The translations under genes and the position numbers were made by a program. Below, piece by piece: positions 46,156 to 57,651 of a stretch of DNA of 64,000 nt. Source of the stretch: Opisthorchis felineus (Eukaryota; Platyhelminthes; Trematoda; Opisthorchiida; Opisthorchiidae); the NCBI GenBank assembly GCA_004794785.1, contig SJOL01010039.1, forward strand, positions 296,094 to 360,093, written 5' to 3'. The number at the start of each line of letters is the position of its first letter. Within the stretch, counting starts at the first letter, position 1. Under the pieces are notes generated by a model, which saw nothing but the letters and a program-made list of their open reading frames with translations, made no database searches and was not told the origin of the DNA.

Positions 46156-48240
46156 GTGAGTTCCTTGTACGATAGTTTGCACGATAGCTTAATTACGCAA
46201 TCCGAGATGTGACTCACTGATGACAAAATTGAAATGGTCTCAGATGTGTGATCTCCTTAAATTACAACGAGCTATCACGCGCCAGAATGTTGGACATATG
46301 AGAAGCACAAATTAATACCAAATATGGAGTTTTAGATTAGAATTGCTGACGTTTTATCACGGTTGTGCATTAACTGTGATAGCAATGGCTCACACATATC
46401 AATGATAGTCACTTTGAAAGATGTTCGCCTCAGCCCACTGAGTATTTTTCACAGAGTGCCTACCCACTCCACCCCACCCTCACAATCCCTGTTAGTTTTT
46501 CCTCCGTCCGTCAGAGATTAGCTTTCCTTATGTCACCCCATTCCCAATCGACAGGGTTGTTTGTTTGAATGCTGAGCTCACCCATTAAGACTCTGACCTA
46601 GTTCAGCGTTTGAATCGAGGTGGCTGAAGTGCTGGGTCAGCCTGGTGATATCTGCGAGAAGCATATTCGAGATTGCTCAAGCTCGAAGTGAGAAACTCCA
46701 GAATGTGTTGCCAAAATGCGCAGGTATCTACCGTTGAGGTTATTCGCCTAGCAACTTTCCAGATGGGCGTGAATCCAGAAGCAAGCTTTGCTTTTGAACA
46801 ACTCTAAGTGTATTGTTCGTAGACCTATGCGGTTGAATAGCCTGCATATTCTCACGTTTTCATCAAAAACCTGGAGTAAGGTTTTTGGGGTTTTCTTCGG
46901 CAGTTCTGTATGTGCAATAGAGAAAAACGTGAGATAAACAGCTAAGAATGGTCGTTAATATAATAAAAGAGAGAATACAAAATTGATAAATATACATTAT
47001 TACCTGATCATATTGTGCAGAACGGTTTAGTAAACCGAACGATGCGGACCACATGACTAATACAAACCTTGAGTCTGTACGACTCGCTCTTGGAAGCATG
47101 GTACCCGATCTCGTCGTCATATTGCGACGAGAATAAATGAACTAAATTCAAAGCGCAATTTTGTTGTCCCTACTAAAATGTTTAACCTGATCGGGGGGAC
47201 TCGGAGTTTCAAATTACTGCGACTTCATTTTATCATGTCTTACTAATTGCAAACCAAAACAGCGAGACCTTTTTTTATCAATGAACAATACTACTATTAT
47301 CTCCTTATATCCAGGAAGTTCGGCGTACATGAAGTAGCTGTGAAGGTAAACAAAACAACTTCGCGACGCAGCCGTTTTATAGCCTGACATTCAACACCAG
47401 TACAATATATTTCAGAGAACCTATCACAGACAGGATCGTCAGGAAATTTTCCATCAACGGTTTGTAATCCGACAGGATCTAGGGCATTGCATTCCTTGCT
47501 TATTTTGTGTCTTTGAGAGTCTTACGTATTGCGTGCAGCTCAGATTCAGTTAGTGATTGGATGCTAGCATTTTATGTCTTATCAGTTCGTGGTGTGTGTG
47601 GTTTGAGATGTCCTGTGAGTAAGCAAGAAAAGTCTGGACAACTATTATGCGCCTTACGCAATAGTTTGAATGGCCTAAATTGTAGAAATAGCATGAATTC
47701 AAGACGACCCCAGGGTCTTTACAGAGGTTAGGATACAGCAGAAAAGGCTTTTATATGAAGCTAACGTTCTTCATATTTTTTGCGGTTCGTCAACTGATGA
47801 AGAGACCGCTAATTAAAACAAATGCAACCACACCACTCTCACGCCAACCTCTGAACCAGTTCTTCGAAGATCCGCAACGTAACGAAGGCTCGAACAACTA
47901 CGATTTCCCTGGCTAAAATTGATTCTCAAAGGAGAAAACAACAGTTACACGTGAAAAGCTAAGGTTACTGAAACATCTTGTGAGGTCTGTGCAAAGCTTG
48001 CTTTTAGGTTGGTTAGATTCGCTAGCCCGTAGTACTTAACTACATTACAGCACGTGAGCAAAAATAAATACAAATTTGGTAGGTGATCTTTTCAAACTTT
48101 TAGAACATTCCTGTCTCGAATGCATTCACATCAATACCTCTCCTGAAAAACATCTTTGTCTATACATTTGACGAACGTTTTCCCATTGCTTCACTTCTCA
48201 CCTTGATTATAAAACCGGACCTACTCATCTTTCTTTCAAG

Positions 48241-48457
48241 TTACGTGAAGATCTGTTACGTGAGCTTCACTTGCATACTGCGGTGCTAGCTGTGCACGTC
48301 TCCGATCTAGTGGTTTCCGGTTCGTATATCATGGCATGTGGAACTGTTAATTTTAAAACGACTCAGCTACTAAACACCCTGACCGATTTGGATCAAGAAA
48401 ATCTCGTTGAGAGTTTCAATCAAAAATTTGAAGGAGACGAGATTCTAAAAATCCAGG
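48241..48457 (+). CDS. exon, unnamed large gene
   Basis: Acceptor ATCTTTCTTTCAAG|TTA, donor ATCCAGG|GTAAGTTAC. Seventy-two codons plus one base (phase 0 to 1). It reads LREDLLRELHLHTAVLAVHV, then SDLVVSGSYIMACGTVNFKT and TDLDQENLVESFNQKFEGDE. VLAVHVSD...YIMACGTVNF looks like two adjacent strands of a C2-type sandwich. This is an inference from the pattern only. Confidence 0.8.
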
Positions 48458-48521
48458 GTAAGTTACGATACCGTTTTCAAGCTGAATTTTACAAATGCAA
48501 GTTGTTGCTTTGGCAGTGTAG

Positions 48522-48710
48522 TTTTTACCTATTTTGCGGCGTACGCTACTACTGATGGGGAAATGAGTATCTGCCTTCATGGGTTATTTCTCCGTAAACC
48601 GTTCTGTGAACCTCAGCGTGGAACATTCCCATTCCATATGCTAAACTCACATGCTACGATAAATGTATTCCGGCTACATTCCCTGAAAAACATAGCTTTT
48701 GGATCAGGCG
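48522..48710 (+). CDS. exon, unnamed large gene
   Basis: Follows a 64-nt intron (GTAAGT...TGGCAGTGTAG). Entry 1, exit 1. It reads FTYFAAYATTDGEMSICLHG, then LFLRKPFCEPQRGTFPFHML and HSLKNIAFGSG, to donor CAGGCG|GTAAGAG. An ATG-start reading of the same frame would miss the first third. Confidence 0.75.
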
Positions 48711-48748
48711 GTAAGAGTTTTTCGGAGAAGCAATCACCGTTTTTCAAG

Positions 48749-48804
48749 CCCGGATGGCAGAAAGCATGTGGCATTTTTCACCACCTACCACTAATATCGG
48801 GTGA
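48749..48804 (+). CDS. exon, probable C-terminus
   Basis: Acceptor ATCACCGTTTTTCAAG|CC after a 38-nt intron. The phase 1 frame reads ARMAESMWHFSPPTTNIG followed by TGA at 48802-48804. Just before the stop lies a possible donor (ATCGG|GTGAAG) with an acceptor TTTTTTCCCTAG only 24 nt on. If that tiny intron is real, the protein continues. No AATAAA follows closely. Confidence 0.6.
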
Positions 48805-49927
48805 AGTTTAAATTTTTTCCCTAGACTAAACATTTTCAACTGGCGAGGGACATCGATGTTGGTTTTTAGTTGAGATCCGCAATTTGATTGCAAACGTATC
48901 ATCATAGGTTTCGGTGATTTGATCAATGGGCCGTGAGTGGAAGTAAAACGCACTTCCACTCACAAAACATTGATGGTATCACCTAGACCAGTGATGAAAG
49001 TTTGCAATTCAACTATCTAGCTCAGAAAACAGACCATCGGTCATCAGTACAACCCGAGCTACCAATATTCTCTTCACAAAAAACATCTAGAGCAATAGCA
49101 TTTTGAAACTGGCAAAACCTGGCTATTAACCTTGAAGAACCTGGAAACCAGATACACGACGCAGAATGACCTTAATAGCGTCTAATCACTGAAGAGCCAG
49201 CGCTTTGCTGTTGGGCAATTTTCTAATCGCTGACTAGTCAGTTGAAGAAGGTTGGATCCGAAAGTTTATTGGTGCTGGCATGTGCAATATGTAGAGAATT
49301 CGCAAAAATATGACTTGATGTAAGTGCTGTAAAATAGTCTGGACATGGGAGGGGAAGCGGCAAGTTTCAATGATGAAATATGGTTGTCTCGCCTTGAAAC
49401 CCTTAAAAACACTGTGTTGCTTTCGTACAGAGTTTCGATACTACTTTGAGGAGTGCTGTCCCGTTTTCCTTTTAATTGGACAGTCACCCGGTTTTTTATT
49501 TACAGAATTTCCCTGCAATACATTCTGCCAGGTCCCATGGTCACTCATTCATGCTTAGACTAGGATTGCAGTTTTGCCCTCACGTAAGAAAACAGGATTC
49601 GGCTCTGGATGAAATGAGGCGCGAATCATCGCTTTGTCGTTTTGCAATAACCCACTCATTGGTCTACTCATAACAATCAAAAGCAAACATCACTGTTTCC
49701 GCATTCGGACGTACGCGTCAGAATCTCACACAGCAATGAACTTAGTTTACCATGTATGCTGAGATGTCCTCAGGTCTATCAAACGACACATCCGCCTTAC
49801 ATCCATCTTATTAAATTTAGTATGCCGGTGCGAAAAGGTGGGACACTTTTGAGGATTTTAAAATTGAACAAGTGTAGTGAACTTAACTGACCCCCGGGTC
49901 AATGCCATTTGCTCGCGTCACCTGAAG

Positions 49928-50105
49928 TCCGCAACAAAAAAACGCCGTCGGGGAGCTCAGGGAAACCAGACGTGTGGGCAAGAAGCGCCTACAGACGAAA
50001 ACTGCGTGGTGAACTTATAAAAAAACGTTTGACCAAAGACACTGATACGTATTTAAAAAAACTCATAAATGCCACGTGGTACCATGAAGCAGGTGGATGT
50101 AATCG
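49928..50105 (+). CDS. exon candidate, basic helical segment
   Basis: Acceptor CGTCACCTGAAG|TC, strong donor AATCG|GTGAGCAAG. Entry 1, exit 2, 58 codons. It reads SAYRRKLRGELIKKRLTKDT, then DTYLKKLINATWYHEAGG. Rich in Lys/Arg, probably helical. It may be a further exon of the large gene if 48804 is not its end, but the phase does not match the 48800 donor directly. Confidence 0.45.
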
Positions 50106-50219
50106 GTGAGCAAGCCAAGGTGGAAAATTGCGTTTATCTTTTCATCAACAGTTGTGTTTCGTTCATTCGAACGAAAGGGTTGAACTGGTCCAGGTAATTT
50201 CCCAAGTTAGTTTGACTGA

Positions 50220-50492
50220 GAACATTAGAGACACTCCTAATGGACAAATTCGAGACCGTCTTTGACTACAAAATCGGGTAAGACTAGTTTGATCCGCCAG
50301 TATCCAGCAAACTATCATTCAGACCTTAATAAATGCGCCGCGGAGCGTTTTATATCGGTTTTAGGGCGAACCAACAAGTTTTCCGTGTTAGAAAATTTCT
50401 CGATGGAACTACACCCCGGCTTGAGTAGGAGAGACCAAGTAGACAATATTTCCTCTTACTTTAGATCAAGGTGTCTTGTAAATCGCGAATAA
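50220..50492 (+). CDS. exon candidates ending at an AATAAA
   Basis: Two overlapping possibilities. A frame entering in phase 2 reads TLETLLMDKFETVFDYKI to donor AATCGG|GTAAGACT (50277). A second frame, open from 50239, reads KCAAERFISVLGRTNKFSVL and MELHPGLSRRDQVDN to a TAA at 50490-50492 that overlaps AATAAA (50489-50494), a good polyadenylation signal. A 23-nt intron would be needed to join them, which is shorter than expected. A gene 3' end here is likely. Confidence 0.35.
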
Positions 50493-51351
50493 AATTGGAG
50501 AAAAACTTCCCAAACACACAGGTTGCGCGTGAATTTTGATGACTTTGCAGGAAGACGGACGCCTCCCTGCCGAGCCTAACTTGCACTAGCCGTACATCTA
50601 CGTTAATTCCTCACGTAGTTATCTCTTCCAATGTACTTGCGGTACCAAGTTCTTAAGATGAACCGATAAAAAGCTATCCACCAGGATTTCTGAACGCATT
50701 TCCGTTGCACTACGAGGTGCAAAACTATTAAAAAGCTCGACTGCATGTCACCTAGTGGATTGCAAACTGCGGACTAAACCTACAAAGTCATTCACCGTCA
50801 TCTGAAGACAGACAATCGTCGTCTACTACAAATTACTCGATCTTTACCCATTCTTCGACCAAATCTATGTAGAAAATCACATTTGTGACCAGTCTTGCCT
50901 TATCTTGGTGGGACTGCTTTTCCATACGCCCAATTTATCTCCTTAACTCTCTTAATGAGTTGAATGTCTCCAAACTTATCCTTGTCTATCGTTGTTTGAC
51001 TTGCTGATTTGTGTCCCAAACCTTACTATATGTTCTATTTGTTTGACCTTGAATATGAATTCGTATAAACAATATATATTTGCGTTTTTATCGAGACGGT
51101 TAAAACACTCCGACTGAGAATGTCATCGTGCTATCATGAGTTTAAAATCCTCTGTCTCGCTTACAGCACTCCATATAGAAGACCGTGTTCTTGTTTGCGG
51201 GAAAAGGTGAGTAAAGAAGTGGGAGTCTACAAAAGGTGAAAAAATTACGATTACAAAGAGCATATACTGACATGGGTATCATGAAATAGTTGTTGAGTCT
51301 GTGTGTGATATCCGCTTGATGCTTCGAACAACAAAGAAATACTACTAAATA

Positions 51352-51538
51352 TTGATCGTTCAGCTGTAACTCTCTTTCGGTGCATAGCTGCCATGCTACC
51401 CGAAGGAAGCAGGAGGCATGAGATAATGTCAGTTTGCCCAAGCCAAAAGAGGAACGGTTGAGATGCTGAGGTTGGGTTCAAACCATGGACTTCTCGGTTA
51501 ATTAAGTACGCTCCCTAAACACTGAGCCACCTCGAGCC
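51352..51538 (-). repeat. tRNA-derived SINE, copy 2 of the 17-kb element
   Basis: Minus strand: GAGGTGGCTCAGTGTTTAGG (A box), ATGGTTTGAACCCAACCTCA (B box), TTGGCTTGGGCAAACTGACA, then GCATGGCAGCTATGCACCGA. Matches 16990-17177 throughout. Confidence 0.8.
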
Positions 51539-52471
51539 TGTAGTAATGAGGACGAACCTAGGCGAACACATATCTTCAGGCATCCATTCTCTGGCCGGTA
51601 CAGATCTTATATGGCCTTAAGTGTAGTATCAGTGAACCAATAATTCAAAACAGATGTGAGAGATAGGGGAATCTGTAGATTGGTCTTTTCAAAGTTCACC
51701 CAACGTACGCCTAGCTGTACTGATTAGGACCGGAAATCACTGGATATGATATATCGTTGGCCGGAAGGCATACAGCACCATGCCGGTAAACTGGGAGGAA
51801 TCGGACGAATTATTTCTAGGCAAGCACACCAAATGATGTAAGCCCCTCCAGTTGCCAGATTATGTATAACTATTTCAGTACTTTCATTTATCGGTTAGTA
51901 TTTTCATTTTCAGCCGATTTGTGACACTTTATAAACGATTTAAAATGCTGTCCAGAATTAACTACGTGCCCCATTTTAACCTGGTGGACTAAGAGGGAAC
52001 CCTACCAGAATCAGTCAGTTCGGTCAGTTTCTTCCGGTTTGGTTAGCAAACGCAGGGTTGTACGACCCACACATGTGATACAAAATGAACAGATGAACAG
52101 ATGATATCTATAGAAGGAGTTGTTGTTGCTATTCTGTCCCTATTCTGTGGTTATGGCTGCACTGAACGTGGATTTTGGGGATGCGGAAAGACTTCTGGTA
52201 AATATATTACTCCTAAATTCGCAAGGAAACAACCGGTAATTTGTCTTGGTAGCCCGTTCGGCTGAATGCATGCTATAAATCAATCACAAAAAACAATTTC
52301 TTTTGAATAGTGACACCTGACTTTCTTTGTGTGATGCCATCAGAACAAGCATTTTATGCTCTTGCACTCTACAAGCCCATCCGATAGTGCATTCTGAACA
52401 TAGAGTTGGGTTTCAACAACATGTATTAGCACTGAAACGACAATCTAGCATTGGAATAACCTACAGACCCA

Positions 52472-52684
52472 TTACAATCTGACATTTAATGGCTTGACAT
52501 CAAGTCTGGAATATAGGGTGATAATGTAGTTCAGAATACGGATAACCAATAAATACATTGTTCGCTTGGTTGTACCCTGCGTACTGACGCTGAGTGGTAA
52601 CCCAAGTTGAGGTGGAAGTTTGTGGGAAGTGGACAAAACTTTTGGACTGTACTACCTTGCGCTGTACACGATCTCGGAAATAGT
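52472..52684 (-). CDS. C-terminal exon(s) of minus-strand membrane protein gene
   Basis: A very strong acceptor on the minus strand (GGTTGTCATTTTTTTTAG|AC) opens this stretch. Reading A, spliced: 52684-52656 (TISEIVYSA) joined to 52589-52472 (VSTQGTTKRTMYLLVIRILN... ending KPLNVRL, stop). It keeps phase with the exon at 53491. Reading B, unspliced phase 1: YFRDRVQRKVVQSKSFVHFP through NNVFIGYPYSELHYHPIFQT to a stop near 52500, but it needs another upstream exon. I cannot choose; either gives the gene's last exon. Confidence 0.5.
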
Positions 52685-53490
52685 CTAAAAAAAATGACAA
52701 CCAAGTTGTGGCTAAGACCGCCAGTGAGTGAGTTTAGTTAAGCTATTTAGCCAAAGGATGGTAATCATACAACGCTAATACCGTTATTAAATTCAGGTAC
52801 AACGAGATGCATGGGCCAGAGAATCAAGTACTGAGCAGGGCTGACACAGATTAGTTAGAAGTATTAAGAAGATTCGGAATGTGTCGGCCTGGATAGGCCT
52901 TCCAAAAAACGTGCGTAAATGAAAACCTCAGGCAGTCGGGTGAAACTTATGTATAAGGTTATACACACTGACCTCCACCAGTCGGGTATTACAATTCCGG
53001 GTTAATCTAGCCTATTTTGTAAGACGTTTGGTTTACTTCAAACTCACTGGTGACCAAGAGCGAACCATGGATAGAACCTCATGATCCCCTGTGACAACCT
53101 TATTGGTGGTCGCCTAGGTCAGTTCTTTGTCGCTGAATGATTCTGTCAAAAAGAGGGTCACTTATCGTAGTGCGTTGATTTGTGTACCGTGAAAATCCAC
53201 TGAACGAAACTGTGGAGTGCCAACGCAGCACCCACAAACAGGATAGATATGGTTTCCTGGTTTACTCAGTTAGAAGTATGATGTAAATTTGAACTTAAAG
53301 GTCAAACTGTTTTGATATTTCTACACTGCTGACTTGCGGTGAAGCTTTCGAGCCGAGGATTTCGTGCGATGTCCCTAAAGAATCTCCTGTCCAGGACTGG
53401 GCGCCTTGGCAATATCTCAGCTCAGATGAAATGATGGAACCAAAGTACCATCATATCTCATCATTGTGCACTATAAACGTTAGTGCTTAC

Positions 53491-53595
53491 TGCTGGTGTA
53501 TTGTTATCGATGATGACTATGTTGATCTGGGCGATGATGGTGAGGATCAAGAACATAGGAACAAGAGCGTAGAAACAGCAGCATTTGAGGTAATT
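53491..53595 (-). CDS. exon with transmembrane segment
   Basis: On the minus strand, acceptor CACCCTCGACTTCAG|AAT and donor ACACCAGCA|GTAAGCAC enclose exactly 35 codons (phase 0 to 0). It reads NYLKCCCFYALVPMFLILTI, then IAQINIVIIDNNTPA. About 20 uncharged residues after a Lys-Cys-Cys-Cys motif make a clear single membrane span, possibly palmitoylated at the cysteines. The plus-strand acidic open frame here is its shadow. Confidence 0.75.
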
Positions 53596-53752
53596 CTGAA
53601 GTCGAGGGTGAGGATGTCAATTGAGTCTTTGAAGTTTCGGAATTGAAATCAGTTACTTTTTGTTCATATCCACGGGATAACCAGGCCAGTCGCTGTCCAG
53701 TACTAGTTGAGTTTATAAAAGTATACTTTTGATCGTACGCGAAATCACTCAC

Positions 53753-53836
53753 CTTAGTTTTTTTTACTGCAAAAATCATTTCACAGCCAATGTGTTTTTT
53801 GAAGCCTAGACTATCTGTACTTTCATTTTCATTCAT
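53753..53836 (-). CDS. first coding exon, membrane protein gene
   Basis: The minus strand has ATG at 53836 and 28 codons to a strong donor ACTAAG|GTGAGTGA (phase 0). It reads MNENESTDSLGFKKHIGCEM, then IFAVKKTK. A 157-nt intron separates it from the membrane exon. The predicted N-terminus is short, soluble and cytosolic if the positive-inside rule holds (KKTK-NYLK before the span). No family recognised. Confidence 0.6.
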
Positions 53837-54239
53837 GATCTTGCATTTAACTTATCTCCAGCAGCACTCAGGATACGGATGATTCAGACACAACGGCATA
53901 AAGTCACCTAGTGTGTGTCGAATACACGCCAACAATTGGCTTTCGCCTTCTTTGTCTGACTGCTGTTTGGTCGCAACCGTTCATTGACGCACTTTACTGA
54001 TATTCAGCTTTGCTTTCCATATGTGGGTACAGCACAATGTTTTTTTTGGGAATTTCGTCTCGTTATTCATGGATTGATTCTGAGAACGGTTACACCATCG
54101 CAATATGAAACGCAAACGTTTTTTAATCATGAAGATTCCTCAGCTCTTCTAAAAGCAGGTTTTGTCCATTGCATATAATTTAACAAACCAAACGCCTTGT
54201 TTCTTTCTTGAAAAACGTCGGTCCAGAGCATTCTGGTGA

Positions 54240-54490
54240 TTTCACAACATAAATGCAATAGTCGTAAGTGGTTAGGGCATCTGTAGAATTCACATTCGCA
54301 GTGCTTTCGTTTGAACAGTCCTCTTTCTGTCCTAGTGCATGAACAAGTCCGACATTTCGGAAGTGATAAGTTAGATGTGCCTAGTGTGAGCTGGTGGAAG
54401 GCTGGTAGCACGCTCGCCACGCACATTAAATGTTCGGAGTTCAGACCAAGACGCGGCCGAGGATATCCGATGCTGATGAGTTCTAACAGG
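54240..54490 (+). repeat. tRNA-derived SINE, third kind, copy 2
   Basis: Contains GTTTGAACAGTCCTCTTTCT, GTGCATGAACAAGTCCGACA, TGGTAGCACGCTCGCCACGC (A box) and CGGAGTTCAGACC (B box). Homologous in order to 40385-40575. The longest open frame of the window (minus strand, 54127-54648) is the reverse of this SINE and is not a gene. Confidence 0.65.
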
Positions 54491-57068
54491 TGTGAAACTC
54501 GAGTCAAATTCCTCCCTCTCTGGTGTGGACTCGCCGGGATGGGAGGATAACTGTTCAAACGAGAGTGATGTGAGCTTGCTTCTACAAATACAGTAGTCTT
54601 TTCTCTGAAGCTTCCTTCCTGAAAACCAGAACCCATACCTGGACACACTAACCCAGATAGTAAAAATTAAAGACGCCTTCATCTTTAGAACAGTGATACA
54701 ACACTACTGAACTCCATCAAAACGCACTGGTTTGTTGCTACGATAATTTGTAAAATGATTTCAGTGCAAATCTGGTAAGTGGTTGAAATTTGCCTCAATG
54801 GATGTCAGTGAAATTCCAAAGGTGTGGAAATGTTTTTGCCTTTTCTTGGACAAGGCACTGGGCAAATAGGTGTTGGAACGAGTAGTTATACCACGGGGGA
54901 ATATACCATTGCATTATTAGAAGGCTGAGAGTGTAAAAGTGCCTACTTTCTGCGTTGCCTCTTTGGAAAGTTCAATGGCCTTCCAGGGACATCAAATGCA
55001 TTACATGTGTGGTTTATCAATCTCAGTATAATGGGGTGCCCCCCGTCTGCATATGTCATGTGTGTGATGTGAGAAATGTGCACCAGCACACAACTGTAAA
55101 ATAAAACGAGAAAAACACAGGTTCATCGTAACCACTTGTCTCATTGTCACTGCAACAAGAATTATTGCTAAAAATGCGGGAATGTGGCATTGTTTTTGCG
55201 AGAAGCACAACTGACCAAAACTCCTCTCCGATCTCCGTAGTGTCGTCTACCTTTGCGAAATTGGTGAACTAAGTGTTTTCAGGTTGTGGTGGGTTACGTA
55301 ATTGTAACCGACAGGTTCGCTGTTGTTCCTCTCAGGGTATTAACCGCTTATTTTCTTAACGTCAGTGCAGTCTCAAAAGATGCATTATTCATGACAATAG
55401 TGATATGGTACGACACAAAGAAGTAGGTTTTATACAATAAAATGTCATGCTTAGCGCCATGTTCTAGTCTAAATTCGGTACATTAGGTGTTGTGGAACTA
55501 TAGGTACAGCAACCTACGATATCTAACATAATGAGTCAGACCTTTCGCACTTTATCTATTGAGTACATTAACTCTCAACATTTTTTCTGACAACTTCTCG
55601 AACGTAAATCCCAAAATAATGAACAGTTAAGGAAACACTTTGTGTGTGCACTGATTTCGACTAGAATTGCTAATAATAACTGCGGCCACAAGTTCCTCTT
55701 TGACCTATTTGTAAATTAACTGGTGATTCTCTATCAAATGATACGTATCACTTTCAATTACCTGCTTACGGGGTTTACGGTCAACACCGATCGCAATCGG
55801 TCGTACTCTGGCGGTATTTTACTGTTGTTCCTGTGTTCATGTTCTATCTTTGGAAAGAACATTCGCCTAAGGCAAACAGAGGGAGGAAAATCCAGTTCCC
55901 TTAAAAAAGGCTTTTAATGAAAGATTAATCTAGATGCCTCACCCTGGTGTGAAGGGAGGCGTTCAGTCGGGCGGTCTTCTTTCCTCTCAGCGTGCAGCTG
56001 TACAGCTTAAAAAACATACAAAAGCACCGACGAAAAAATATTTTTCTTGGTTAGATTTTGATTCTGTAGGACACGCATTCCTAAAGACAACCTTGATTTA
56101 CATTCACCCGTGAGTTCTGTCGAGGCTACATTAGGATTTCCATTTAAATGCTTTGCCACAATCCCAGAATGCGGCGAAAATTCCTCCAACAGAATTCTTC
56201 GCCAAGCTATGTTTCACAAGTGTTATTTAGGCCAATTGTTGAACGTTCACTATACTGTGTTTGGAATCATGTACTCCAGCTTTCAAAATGTATTACCTTG
56301 TACGTTAGTGCAGCGAATGAGTTAATAGAAAAAAGAACACAGTAAACGTGATGCCGGGCTCCAAGAATGCGCACAACCCCCCCCCCTTAAGCGAATCGCG
56401 GGCACAAAATAACGTCTTTCGGTGCACATGAGGACAGTGGTTCCTAATAATCCGAAAACAGCGTTTGTCGATCCCTTGTACATACTATCTACCACACGTC
56501 GTCTTCCACATCCATTCTTTCTCCATCCATTCTCAACCGAGATTTTGCTTCTTCTCATATTTCCTGTGGAATCGTGTCAAATATATATCTAATGATGCAC
56601 GTTTTCGGGTCAATCTCATCCTAATAAGCCTGGTGCGTCTTCTGAAGTAAATTCTCCGTCGCCAACCACCGTAATTTGCGTATCATCTTTGCATCGGTTT
56701 TCTCTAACTCATGAGTACAACTCTCCAAGCGTGATGTTAACGACCGAAAACATTGCATTCGAGGCCTTGGAACACAACTGTCTGAAGATGTGAACATCAC
56801 CCGTAGCCAGTGTAGCTCTGGCTCTGCAACCCATTCGATTGCTGAATTGTCCTCAGTAGTGTATCTCAGTTACACAACACAGAATGCGAAGTCTGAGTTC
56901 TGTGCGTGTGAAAATGTAGACTTAGGCCCGAGGAATAATAACACTATTGTTGGATAACATTTGGTGGGCAGAGAACAGGTTTCTAATATTTCTGAAACCG
57001 TTCAAAAATTGCGATACATGCCAATTTCGGCAAGTGACTAGTTAAACTACTTTCTGGCTAATGGTGGT

Positions 57069-57420
57069 GTGAGGAGATTTTTGATAATTATCAATAGAGA
57101 TTTCAGCCAGTCAGTGAAGCCAATCTATGCTGAAAAGCCGAGAAGCACTGTACAGTTGTTTCATCCTTATCGGGAATCATCAACAGTGAGCACTCAGAAA
57201 GCTTCGAACCTGTGACCTTCCGGCCACTGGTTGACTACTAAACCGTCCGGTCACGACCGGCTTATCAGCAGTGTGGTTAGCTTTCACTTAGACAGGACAA
57301 AGCACCACTCATCATTCAGTCGTGGAAACCACAGCACCTGGTCACGTACTGACTGGCCCCCTGGAATGACGAAGTCTCAGACGGAAGTTTCACTAATCTT
57401 GTGAAATTATTCCTTCTGTG
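57069..57420. mobile_element. foldback family copy, best preserved left arm
   Basis: GTGAGGAGATTTTTGATAAT, TCAGTGAAGCCAATCTATGC, TGAAAAGCCGAGAAGCACTG, then the ribozyme segment, then CCGGTCACGACCGGCTTATC. The second part 57310-57420 (AACCACAGCACCTGGTCACG, TTTCACTAATCTTGTGAAAT) matches 13010-13125, so it belongs to the family's longer form. Confidence 0.75.
57145..57189 (-). ncRNA. hammerhead ribozyme (family 1), near-complete
   Basis: Minus strand: stem I CACTG, then TTGATGA (one change from CUGAUGA), stem II TTCC-CGATAA-GGAT, GAAA, stem III around AACT, cleavage triplet GTA, then CAGTG closing stem I over five bases. Only the first base of the core and the outer stem II pair are off. One repair would restore the consensus. 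Confidence 0.7.
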
Positions 57421-57449
57421 AGCAGAGTCTGCTGTGTTTGTTTCTGCAG

Positions 57450-57651
57450 AATTTTTAAAAGGTTCAAGGGCTACAAAGAGATGAATAAGGGGCAAAAAAC
57501 GACGAAAAATCGCCTAGAGCTTTATAAGACCAGAAATCCATCGGAGGTTTGCAGCTTGGTTCAGTGTGAACACACAGTCCTTGAGCCGAGCTCCAGCATG
57601 ATATCCGCACTTGTGGGACTCTACGTAGAAATCAGAAAGATCATGTGTTGA
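57450..57651 (+). CDS. exon candidate
   Basis: Acceptor GTGTTTGTTTCTGCAG|A is strong. The phase 2 frame reads IFKRFKGYKEMNKGQKTTKN, then RLELYKTRNPSE, and runs to a TGA at 57649. A weak donor follows NPSE. Lysine-rich. It lies directly after a repeat and has no partner exon that I can identify. Confidence 0.35.

Noticed and set aside
53431..53646. Acidic plus-strand frame (DDDYVDLGDDGEDQE)
   Set aside because: Exact antisense of the minus-strand membrane exon, which has far better splice sites.
54127..54648. 173-codon open frame on the minus strand, the longest in the window
   Set aside because: It runs backwards through a tRNA-derived SINE that has a second copy at 40385-40575, and shows no protein-like pattern or splice sites.
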